Shown one piece after another: positions 1-5,886 of a DNA stretch of 8,569 bases. The stretch lies in contig CAZZKJ010000070.1 of NCBI GenBank assembly GCA_964654695.1, positions 1-8,569 on the forward strand, given 5' to 3'. Source of the DNA: CAZZKJ01 sp964654695. GTDB lineage: Bacteria > Krumholzibacteriota > Krumholzibacteriia > WVZY01. Both the position numbers and the translations under genes were made by a program. A model generated the notes under the pieces. It was given only the letters and a program-made list of their open reading frames with translations. It was not told where the DNA came from and made no database searches. The stretch's first letter is position 1. Each line of letters begins with the position of its first letter.

Positions 1-348
1 GGAACGGTGACCACCCAGATCGCGGACTCTGATGTACAGACGCGTCTGTCCGATCTTGGATTCCTGTCGCTTGGACATTGCTTCATGCAGTCCGAACTTT
101 ACTCCCGCTGCGAGCATTTCTGCGTAGTAGGGCTCCCCATTTGAATCGGCGAATCCCTGAAAGTCGAATCCGAGAACATCGCGATAAAACGGCGCACTCT
201 TCTCAACATCACTTACGTACAGTACAGGCTTCATCTCTCCAGTAAAGATCCCGTGCGCCTTTCGTGGATCATCATCCTCTTGGCCGTACGCTGCCATGAG
301 GAGGAGCAGCGACGAGAGCACCAACGCTCCAATAGTTAATCGTGTCAA
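1..348 (-). CDS. Exported VOC-fold (glyoxalase/bleomycin-resistance-like) protein, 3' end outside the window
   Basis: The 116 visible codons start at a TTG at 348, chosen because a perfect AGGAGG lies at 355-360, six bases upstream. Residues 1-23 form a signal peptide: a TRLT n-region, a leucine-rich core and an AYG|Q cleavage site, followed by an acidic EDDD stretch. From about residue 39 the pattern KPVLYVSDVEKSAPFYRDVL, then GF, is the first beta-alpha-beta unit of the vicinal-oxygen-chelate fold, continued by YYAEMLAAGVKFGLHE. VOC proteins include dioxygenases, glyoxalases and drug-binding proteins, and this fragment does not allow a choice. The usual first metal ligand (His/Glu near the first strand) is not obvious, so a binding role is as likely as an enzymatic one. 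An exported VOC protein is less common than a cytoplasmic one. The gene sits behind an attC-like site as the last cassette visible. Confidence 0.8.
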   Translation of the reverse strand, partial: MTRLTIGALVLSSLLLLMAAYGQEDDDPRKAHGIFTGEMKPVLYVSDVEKSAPFYRDVLGFDFQGFADSNGEPYYAEMLAAGVKFGLHEAMSKRQESKIGQTRLYIRVRDLGGHRS

Positions 349-396
349 GGGGTTCCTCCTTCGGGTCGATGCAGTTCTGTCGAACCCATTTATGGA

Positions 397-458
397 AGCT
401 AACGAATCCGGTAGCACCTGGGGCGCGAAGCTCCTAGGGGTACATGCGCTTGTCAGGC
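397..458 (-). repeat. attC-like recombination site between the VOC and zinc-ribbon cassettes
   Basis: The plus strand begins AGCTAAC (397-403) and ends GTCAGGC (452-458), one mismatch each from the integron core boxes RYYYAAC and GTTRRRY. The 62 bases between them form an imperfect dyad: GGTAGCACC-TGGGG on the left faces CCTAGGGGTACATGC on the right around a GAA loop. It lies just after the zinc-ribbon stop codon and before the VOC leader, where a cassette site belongs. The orientation is that of the minus-strand genes, with the R' box (GTTAGCT) next to the VOC gene. Confidence 0.6.
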
Positions 459-466
459 ATCAAAAT

Positions 467-664
467 TCAACGTGCACCAAATACTCCATACCCAAGCAAT
501 GCGTTGCAATACGGGCACATGATAATTTGTTTTTGCTCTAGAATGCCGATGCCCTTCTTTTTGATCCAAACTTTATCGAGTTGTTTATCGCATGCGGGAC
601 ATTTTGGGATAGCCCCTTCAGGAGCTTCCTCAACCATTGTTCCATCAACTTCTTTTGGATTCAT
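467..664 (-). CDS. Small zinc-ribbon protein with two CPxC knuckles
   Basis: This 65-aa protein has CPAC at residues 22-25 and CPYC at residues 50-53. The spacing of about 25 residues suits a single zinc ribbon that binds one zinc with four cysteines. Between the knuckles lies a basic stretch (VWIKKKG) and a short hydrophobic strand. The ATG at 662-664 is preceded by AAGGAAGGG, a good ribosome site. Such small ribbons occur in nucleic-acid-binding and protein-binding adaptors, but the partner cannot be read from the sequence and no specific function is assigned. The gene is the only one in its cassette, with attC-like sites on both sides (397-458 and 721-803). It has no signal peptide or membrane segment, so it is probably cytoplasmic. 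Confidence 0.75.
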   Translation of the reverse strand: MNPKEVDGTMVEEAPEGAIPKCPACDKQLDKVWIKKKGIGILEQKQIIMCPYCNALLGYGVFGAR

Positions 665-720
665 ACCCTTCCTTTCGTGGCCAATCGCTGTACTATCGAT
701 GCTGATTACTTGCCTTGTTC

Positions 721-803
721 GTCTAACCTCTGCGCTCTGCTGCGGATTCCCAGACTATAATTCACTACTACCCGCCGGCTCCGCCGACAGTAGCAGCTTT
801 TTA
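721..803 (-). repeat. attC-like recombination site upstream of the zinc-ribbon gene
   Basis: GTCTAAC at 721-727 is an exact match to the core RYYYAAC, so the minus strand reads GTTAGAC, an ideal R' box. Inward, CTGCTGC (737-743) faces GTAGCAG (790-796), consistent with the L arms. A GC-rich inner hairpin is also present (CACTACTA opposite CAGTAG, with GCCGG and CCGCC runs). The far end, TTTTACAC, keeps only the TAA part of the expected R'' box, which is usually the degenerate end. The zinc-ribbon leader starts directly beyond the R' box. Confidence 0.6.
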
Positions 804-812
804 CACCGCGCG

Positions 813-1143
813 TCATTCGGGTTCCCCACATGCCGCCTTTCGAAACAGCCAGGCCGATATGACGAACAGCGCGATGAAGAACCCATTCAACATCAATATA
901 TCCCGTGGCCAGATCTGCCCCGCGGCGCCCAATCCGGCGATCAACGCGATCACGGTGGCCAAAGCCTGAGCGAACGCCGTCGCGAACAAAGCGCGTGCCA
1001 TTCCATGGGGTTGGAAGCGCGCGATGACGGCACCGATGATTCCAGAGAGATATAACGCCCTGCCGCTCGGCGCGGGGGCAAAAGTCCCACGCGGCGAAAA
1101 CAACCTCAAGGGCAATCCCGTAGCTTCTTATAAATCCTTTCAT
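813..1143 (-). pseudogene. Small multi-span membrane protein, frameshifted and shortened
   Basis: The natural start is the ATG at 1141-1143, preceded by GGAG eight bases upstream. It opens MKGFIRSYGIALEVVFAAWDF and then the frame becomes meaningless. The remainder of the same protein is in another minus frame, ending at the TGA at 813-815: a segment with SGIIGAVIARFQPHGMARAL, then FATAFAQALATVIALIAGLG, then LNGFFIALFVISAWLFRKAA. Together they look like a small hypothetical inner-membrane protein of about 125 residues with four helices, common in proteobacteria. Compared with that remembered pattern, the stretch covering the end of helix 1 and helix 2 is missing or scrambled, so more than a single-base slip is involved. 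The 100-aa open frame starting at 1115 has no ribosome site of its own. The original function is unknown. Confidence 0.55.
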
Positions 1144-1171
1144 CCAAACGACTCCAAGTTTAGTTCATGCG

Positions 1172-1289
1172 GGCCTAATGCCCCGGCGCTCTGCCGGGAG
1201 CCCTGGCTCGCGCGCAGTTGGTAGTTTGGATCGGGGTTCGTCCGCAGGAGCGGCGAGTCAGGCGCCGCCTGCTCGAACTGAGTTTGCTT
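1172..1289 (-). repeat. Degenerate attC-like spacer with two strong hairpins
   Basis: This spacer lies between the intact ICMT-family gene and the membrane pseudogene. The plus strand starts GCCTAAT (1172-1178), one base off the core RYYYAAC, and reaches GTTTGCT (1283-1289), a weak GTTRRRY match. Inside are two hairpins: CCCGGC-gctct-GCCGGG at 1182-1198, and a long bulged stem at 1236-1278 (GTTCG, GCAGG and CGGCG pairing with CGCCG, CCTGC and CGAAC, with tcc, ag and t bulges). Bulged stems of this kind are typical of folded attC sites. A plain transcription terminator is less likely because no T-run follows either hairpin. The core boxes are poor, so the site may be inactive. Confidence 0.4.
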
Positions 1290-1306
1290 GTGACACCTCT
1301 CCCCTG

Positions 1307-1888
1307 CTAGTACACGAACGGTATCAAGCGCTTCCGCGTGCGCATGAAGCGCTCGTATGGTTCACCGATGGTTGCCAGCATTGCCCGTTCCTCGATTGCC
1401 ATTCGGTAGCCGTATACTGCAAACGATACGAGCACCAGAAGCGCGGCGGATCCCCAACTCCCCAGCGCGATGCCAATCCCCGCATTCATTAAAATGCCGG
1501 CGGTGTAAGACGGATGCCGCAAGATTGCGTATGCCCCGCGCGTGACTACAACTTGATCGGCGGTCGCCCGCACGTCGCCGGTGAACGATGCACCGAGCAT
1601 CCGCCAGCAATGCCGCCGGAGGAGGCTCCCGGAAACCAGGACCGCGACTCCCACGAAAAAGACGCCAACCCTGTGTGCCGAAAACTGCAGCGCCGAAACC
1701 CACGCCAGAGGATAGGCGCCCAAAAAGGCAATCCACATTCCAAGCGCAATAACCTGAAGGGACTTCGCGTCCTTCGTGTTCCCGGAGCTCTTCGCCCGCC
1801 GAATAATGCCGATCTCCGGCCAGAATGCCCACCAGTGCACGCCCCAGAATAGTACCATATATGGCCACACAAATGGAAAAGGTGTCAT
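1307..1888 (-). CDS. ICMT/PEMT-family membrane methyltransferase, apparently intact
   Basis: This 193-aa polytopic protein belongs to the isoprenylcysteine carboxyl methyltransferase-like family, which uses S-adenosylmethionine within the membrane. The diagnostic C-terminal block is present: TRGAYAILRHPSYTAGILM with RHP at residues 124-126, a hydrophobic hairpin, then an EE pair at 166-167, YERFMRTRKRLIPF and the end. Four or five hydrophobic segments precede and flank it. Bacterial members methylate varied and mostly unknown substrates, because most bacteria lack prenylated proteins, so no substrate is claimed. The ATG at 1886-1888 has GAGGA six bases upstream and lies only 16 bases beyond the R' box of the attC site at 1905-1960, leaving a very short leader. 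The GC-rich composition contrasts with the AT-rich relative in the next cassette. No damage is visible. Confidence 0.82.
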   Translation of the reverse strand: MTPFPFVWPYMVLFWGVHWWAFWPEIGIIRRAKSSGNTKDAKSLQVIALGMWIAFLGAYPLAWVSALQFSAHRVGVFFVGVAVLVSGSLLRRHCWRMLGASFTGDVRATADQVVVTRGAYAILRHPSYTAGILMNAGIGIALGSWGSAALLVLVSFAVYGYRMAIEERAMLATIGEPYERFMRTRKRLIPFVY

Positions 1889-1904
1889 TATCTTCCTCAG
1901 CTCA

Positions 1905-1960
1905 GCCTAACGTTGACGATAACTTGCCGAAAAGCCGAAACAGAAATTATATCGTTACTT
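1905..1960 (-). repeat. attC site between the two ICMT-family cassettes
   Basis: The plus strand reads GCCTAACG (1905-1912), an exact core match, and ends CGTTACTT (1953-1960). TAACG and CGTTA pair perfectly as the outer R arms. Next, GATAACTT faces AAATTATAT as imperfect L arms, leaving a short inner stem made of GCCGAAAAGCCG-like sequence. At about 56 bases it is near the lower size limit for attC sites. On the minus strand it ends GTTAGGC, an ideal R' box, immediately before the intact ICMT-family gene. Confidence 0.7.
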
Positions 1961-2013
1961 CCTTAGTACTTTCCAGGGACGGCGCTGTTATTGCAAAGGG
2001 TCTATTAACCTTC

Positions 2014-2331
2014 TTAGAACGAGAAGGGGATAAACATCTTGGTCCGTTTCATGTAGCTTTGATAAGCAGCACCAAAAAAACGTAAGTTCTCAGCTTCTTC
2101 TATCTTGGCAGTTAATATTAGAAAGAAAGAAGTAATCAAAGCCAGACAAAAACCTGCAAAAGATTTGTAAAACCAATAATCTACATTTAACAGAATTAAG
2201 GCCACAATTGCTTCAAAGGCGAAAAAACGGTAAAAGCCATGAGAGCGAAAATCATGCAACGAGAGCCGCGACACCCAGAAAATTCCAACAGACGCAACTA
2301 TGAAAACAATTATTTTGAATTGAAATGGCAT
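2014..2331 (-). pseudogene. ICMT-family methyltransferase with an in-frame internal deletion
   Basis: This 105-aa frame is open but lacks the middle of the family. The N-terminus, through FWVSRLSLHDFRSHGFYRFF and AFEAIVALILLNVDYWF (to about residue 54), matches the start of one ICMT subfamily. From about residue 58 the reading SFAGFCLALITSFFLILTAK then IEEAENLRFFGAAYQSYMKR and TKMFIPF is its C-terminus. Full members have roughly 75-80 more residues between these parts, including the SAM-contacting RHP block, which is absent here. The join lies near 2155-2170. The ATG at 2329-2331 is preferred: GGGAG lies just upstream and the family begins at this point. An alternative ATG at 2364 would add eleven residues. 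Activity as a methyltransferase is very unlikely. The frame survived the deletion, so a short membrane protein may still be made. Confidence 0.65.
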
Positions 2332-2398
2332 GCTACTCCCATTTGATATGATGTTTGCAAGCATTATTCATTTCCACTCACCTAGGAATCCGGCTTTT

Positions 2399-2470
2399 CG
2401 CTTAACGGTGCTGCAGATCGGCGGCGGACGGACTCGCGAGCGGATCACCGGATGCGCGAAGTGACCATCG
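2399..2470 (-). repeat. Probable attC site at the end of the large cassette
   Basis: GCTTAAC at 2399-2405 is an exact RYYYAAC match, so the minus strand reads CCGTTAAGCG with an ideal R' box directly upstream of the ICMT-deletion cassette. Inward on the plus strand, CGGTG (2405-2409) and CACCG (about 2447-2451) can pair, with GATC next to each. The far R'' box is not recognisable, so the right end is approximate. The TAA inside the R' box serves as the stop codon of the SGNH reading frame, so the last residues of that frame are probably translated attC sequence. Confidence 0.45.
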
Positions 2471-3028
2471 GATCTGATTGTACCTCTCCATGAGGAGCGA
2501 TACAAACGCGGATCGCTGCTTGATCGGATTTATATATGTTTTGAGCTTGTATTGACGACGCCGTGTGAAGCTGGTGTCGAGTATCAGTTCATCGTCTTCG
2601 GTGACCCGATAGAAGGGGCTCAGGTCGTTGACCGCCGTATTTTTATCGACGTCGGCAAGGTCATTCACAGGCGTAAAAAACAAAACGGCCATATCCGGAG
2701 AGAACCGGATGGCGTCATTCTGCAAAACCAGATACTGTTCCGTCTGAGTCGTGCCCATACGGCCGAAGTTCATCAATTCCACTTCGATGTCCGTGTGATG
2801 GCTCAGCCGGCGTCCGGTGAGTGCCAAGAATGTTGAATCGATTTCCACTTGAAAAGCTTCGACGTAGCTGTCTCCCAGCACGGCGATGCAATAACTGTTT
2901 TGAGACTTTGCCAATGCGATTTCGTGATCTCTCCACCCGAAGCTGTTGGTGCCTATCTTTATTTTGGGATTTCTGGCGTTTGCAAAAAGCGGGATTACAG
3001 TGTCGCAAATTCGCCGGAGGACCTCATC
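2402..3028 (-). pseudogene. SGNH/GDSL-type hydrolase fragment, both ends missing
   Basis: The open stretch reads NARNPKIKIGTNSFGWRDHE, then YCIAVLGDSYVEAFQVE, NFGRMGTTQTEQYLVLQ and SPDMAVLFFTPVNDLADVD. These are the pre-block, the GDS block I with the nucleophile serine, and blocks II-III of exopolysaccharide-associated SGNH hydrolases, which typically remove or add acyl groups on glycans in the periplasm. The usual N-terminal membrane anchor and first 50-100 residues are absent, and so is the C-terminal block V (DxxH) carrying the catalytic Asp and His. The frame follows directly, in phase, after the amber codon 3029-3031 that ends the TolB-like propeller. The only start-like codon is a TTG at 2912-2914, which lies inside the conserved region and has no ribosome site. 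The tail after about 2460 looks like read-through into the attC site. I judge it non-functional. Confidence 0.65.
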
Positions 3029-4312
3029 CTAAGGCAATGGCTGAACGGTCCTGATGTTGCCGGGTTTCATGAGCCGGGTTTTATACGGTTCGATATCAGA
3101 TACCACCCACAATCCAAAATTACGCTCACAACGCGATATGATCGCAAGCCTGTTCCCCTCCGGACCCCAGCTGGGCATCCCATCACCCTGGTCCGTGTCC
3201 GTCAGCACCAGAACTTCGGCGGCGTCTACCGTCATCAGGTACACATCCGCTCCACCATACCCTTCGCCGGTGACGGCGATAAATCTGCCGTCGGGACTCC
3301 ATGCGGGGGCAAAGGAGACGTTACGGGGGACACTCGTCCGGATCATCTGCCGGGTATCGCGATCGTAGATGATAATCCCCTCTTTTCCGCGAATCCATGC
3401 CAGCTGTTTCCCATCAGGAGATAGCGCTGGAAAACGAACCTCTTCCACACGCGTCAACTTTGTCAGATCCCCGGTCACGAGATTTTTTGACCAGACGTCG
3501 TTATCCCCTGACCGGCCCGAAGAAAACACGATCTCTATCCCATCCCTCGACCAGGAAGGCGACCGGTCATCACCGGAATGGATGGTGAGTGGCGTCGTTG
3601 TTTTATCGTCAAAATTGTAAATATAGATATCCATGTTTCCGCTACTGGAATTGGCAAACGCGATCCGCTTGGAATCCGGCGCCCAGGTGATCGGATCCAT
3701 CACCGATGGTTCCGTGACGATCTGTTGCGGTTGACCGCCCTCGGGTGAGATGATGAATATGCCATCGTTTCCCTTGCCGCCAATGGTTCGAAAGGCAATC
3801 ATCGCTCCATTCGGCGACCAGGCGGGTGCGATACGGTTACGGCCATCAGACGGTGTTATCTGGTGTGTCTCGAGAGGGCGTGAGTACCCGCTTTTCTCAT
3901 ATACCAGCACGTTGCTCGATGCGAATCGTTCGGCCTCATCTCTCTCTAGTGGCACTTGTCGGTAGCGCAGCTCACCGTTGATAAACGCGCGGTCGTAGAG
4001 GAGGGGCTTGAGTGCGGGGCGAAGATACCGAATCGTTTCGCGATGGAGCAGCAGATAATCGGCCTTCTCCGCTGTGAGATACTCGATAACCTCTTCGTAG
4101 GTCGCGATCGGGATCTCGAGATAGTAGGCGCCCGCATAAAAAGCAAAGAACGGTTTCCGGTCTGCGACGATGTCGCCGGGGCCGATCCGGTTCTTAAATA
4201 AAGTTCCGGTGTCCTTTGCCCACTGGTAGCCGTCGGATACATTTGTTGTGAGCTGATCTTTGTTCAATTGAAACGCCGCGGCTATCGAAGCGAGCAAAAA
4301 TACATAGATCAT
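3029..4312 (-). pseudogene. C-terminal half of a GT39-like glycosyltransferase fused to a six-bladed TolB/PD40 propeller
   Basis: This 427-codon frame begins with a last membrane helix (MIYVFLLASIAAAF). A soluble domain follows, containing DYLLLHRETIRYLRPALKPL, which resembles the periplasmic tail of GT-C glycosyltransferases of the GT39/ArnT type (to about residue 150). Then come six PD40 blades marked AWSPNG, TWAPDS, SWSRDG, ALSPDG, AWSPDG and SWGPEG, which should close a TolB-like propeller used for protein or glycan binding outside the membrane. No ribosome site precedes the ATG at 4312, and the frame is open upstream except for the amber codon at 4322-4324. It is therefore the downstream part of the gene starting at 5325, not an independent gene. 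If the amber codon is genuine, this half is probably not translated. Fusion of a GT-C enzyme to a PD40 propeller seems unusual. Confidence 0.7.
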
Positions 4313-4321
4313 CTTGCGGAG

Positions 4322-5325
4322 CTAATTCTGGCGAATGTAGTCCAGCCCAATCATTCCATAGAGTATGAGAAATGGAATATAGGGGAGAATGAATCGCGGT
4401 TCGCTACGCGGCGTAAAGAGAGGAAAAAATAAAAAGGGAACAAACACAGCAAGCAGAAACGTCCTCCTCAGGAAGATCCCATATAACGCCAGCAAAATTA
4501 CAACCAGGGGACATGCCTGCCCAGGAGAATAATTTCCCCCGGTAATCTCGAGATATAGTTATTAGTCGTACTCGTTTCGCCATTTTGTTGAAGCTCTTCG
4601 GCAATCTTTTCTTTTTCCGTGAACTCAACCCACGCTTCCCTGCGTTTCCAGTTTTCCGCGCTTGTTCCCAGCAGTCCTGATTTTGGCAGAACCACGATCC
4701 GGTCGAGCTTGATCGAGAGAACGACCGCGTTGACCGAATAGATCAAGAAGAAGCTCAAGAGAATGAGTGGAAACCGATTTATTTGTTTCCGTTTTAAAAA
4801 CGCGAGCACAGCAAATATACCGAGCGCTTCTGGACGTGTAATCGTGGCGAATCCCATAGAGATCCTCATGCCCACGCCCCTGTTTTTTATAAAAAAAAGA
4901 AAACCCAGAAGCACCCAGAAAATGAAAAGTGATTCAGACAGGGTCATTAAAGAGAGACGGATAAAAAGCGGGGTAAGGGCGAGGATAATCGCAGCGCTCC
5001 ACGCGAGCTCTTTTCTGACCAGTTGCCTGGCGATGACATAGAAAATCATGAGTGTGCCCAACGATGCCAGTAAGGATACCGCTTGGGCAGCCCGGACCCC
5101 GTCACGCACGATGGGGAGCAAAACGGCTATAAAAGCGGGGTAGCCAATGGGAAACGCACCGGAGGGATGATGGGGATTTATGAATGAGATCGCTTCGTTG
5201 ATGTAATAGGTGCCGTCGTATGCGACGAGGTCAAACGCTTTTAAAAACGGAATCCGTATAAGCAGGCTTACAACGACAAGGAAGATAAACACGTGCTGGT
5301 CTTTTGAGATTGCTTCTCGAATCAT
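4322..5325 (-). pseudogene. GT39/ArnT-like membrane glycosyltransferase, N-terminal half with a frameshift
   Basis: GT-C enzymes of this type transfer sugars from polyprenyl-phosphate donors on the periplasmic side of the membrane. The frame from the ATG at 5325 gives 275 residues: a first helix, then a loop with FDLVAYDGTYYINEAISF where Asp37 is the likely catalytic acidic residue, GYPAF at 61-65, and further helices (AAIILALTPLFIRLSLMTLS and others). It ends at a TAA at 4498-4500, but homology continues in another minus frame as VVILLALYGIFLRRTFLL and then PRSEPRFILPYIPFLILYGM, up to the amber codon 4322-4324. Adding one C to the C4 run (plus-strand GGGG, 4507-4510) restores VPLVVILL, so a single-base loss or a sequencing slip explains the break. 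The start lies six bases after the stop of the upstream barrel frame, suggesting an operon. Confidence 0.72.
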
Positions 5326-5331
5326 CAGCGT

Positions 5332-5701
5332 TTATCCGCCAAAAGATATTCCAAACGCGAGAGAAAACTCAGGGGTGCTGTAATTTGTTTCCGTGCCGAT
5401 GCGCTTTTCAAAATCCGTGACCAGATGATAGCCAAAACCCACGCCGAACGAGAATATTTTGCCAAAGAAAACATCCATCCCGGCGGCCGGAATCGAGGAG
5501 CAGGTTTCCAATCTCCGTATCTCAAGAGGATGTTCTACCAGTACCAGTTGGTACATCAGGATCCTCAGCATCAATTCGCCACTGCTCCTGAAGCTGAAGA
5601 CGGTGCACCTGAGGCGGCTCAGCTGGACACCGAACGACAGGGATATCTGCGCCGGCCGCAGCCGTAGAGAAAATGCATAACACCAGAACACAGAACTTCA
5701 T
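5332..5701 (-). pseudogene. Chimera: start of a 6-bladed beta-propeller protein joined to the end of an outer-membrane beta-barrel
   Basis: The ATG at 5699-5701 opens an exported protein: signal peptide MKFCVLVLCIFSTAAAGA, then DIPVVRCPAEPPQVHRLQLQ and EQWRIDAEDPDVP. This is the N-terminal pattern of the exported 6-bladed beta-propeller family. The frame stops at the TGA at 5522-5524. Slightly shifted frames still show propeller-like DTEIGNLLLDS, so small indels are present. From about 5480 another frame carries GMDVFFGKIFSFGVGFGYHL, then a strand ending PEFSLAFGISFGG, with alternating hydrophobic residues and a terminal strand typical of an outer-membrane barrel, to the TAA at 5332-5334. The middle of the propeller and the front of the barrel are gone. 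Neither part can fold as the original protein. The gene starts about 25 bases past the attC R' box at 5726-5732. Confidence 0.6.
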
Positions 5702-5725
5702 AATCCTGTCGCTTCTCTTTCGTAG

Positions 5726-5857
5726 CTATAACGTGGTCATCAGCCGCGGAGCGGCTTGGCGCGCCGCTGGCCACTTCTTATCTTTGGTTGTTCTTTATAA
5801 CCTGTTTCGCCAGCGGTGTGACATGCTGGTTCGCCGACTGAATGCATTTGTTATGTC
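5726..5857 (-). repeat. attC site of the ORF6N cassette, well formed
   Basis: This is the clearest recombination site in the window. The outer R arms ATAAC (5728-5732) and GTTAT (5850-5854) pair. Spacers of exactly five bases follow on both sides (GTGGT and CATTT). Then L arms CATCAG (5738-5743) and CTG-A-ATG (5838-5844) pair with one extra unpaired base on the right arm. attC sites carry this extrahelical base in L'', so the site is oriented on the minus strand, with R' = GTTATAG next to the propeller gene and R'' = GACATAAC next to the ORF6N gene. The variable inner part holds a perfect hairpin (AGCCGC-gga-GCGGCT, 5742-5756) and a longer-range pair, CCGCTGG (5764-5770) with CCAGCGG (5810-5816). 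The length of 132 bases is within the known attC range. Confidence 0.8.
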
Positions 5858-5867
5858 AATATTGACA
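5854..5867. promoter_or_regulatory. 14-bp perfect palindrome upstream of the ORF6N gene
   Basis: TGTCAATATTGACA reads the same on both strands and lies 20 bases before the first possible start of the ORF6N gene, overlapping the R'' end of the attC site. It could be an operator for a dimeric regulator, possibly the ORF6N protein itself, but that is inference. Its right half contains TTGACA (5862-5867), a consensus -35 element. No convincing -10 element lies at the proper distance: TATAAG at 5890-5895 is 22 bases away. Confidence 0.3.
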
Positions 5868-5886
5868 AAAGCAAACAAATATTTCA

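Noticed and set aside
444..1055. Open plus-strand frame of 203 codons
   Set aside because: It runs antisense across the zinc-ribbon gene, an attC-like site and the membrane pseudogene, with no ribosome site or recognisable domain.
1182..1198. GC hairpin as a rho-independent terminator
   Set aside because: A six-pair stem with a five-base loop is present, but no T-run follows on either strand.
1514..1852. Other open frames across the intact ICMT-family gene on both strands
   Set aside because: They are shadows of a GC-rich gene. Only the minus frame 1307-1888 shows conserved motifs and membrane segments.
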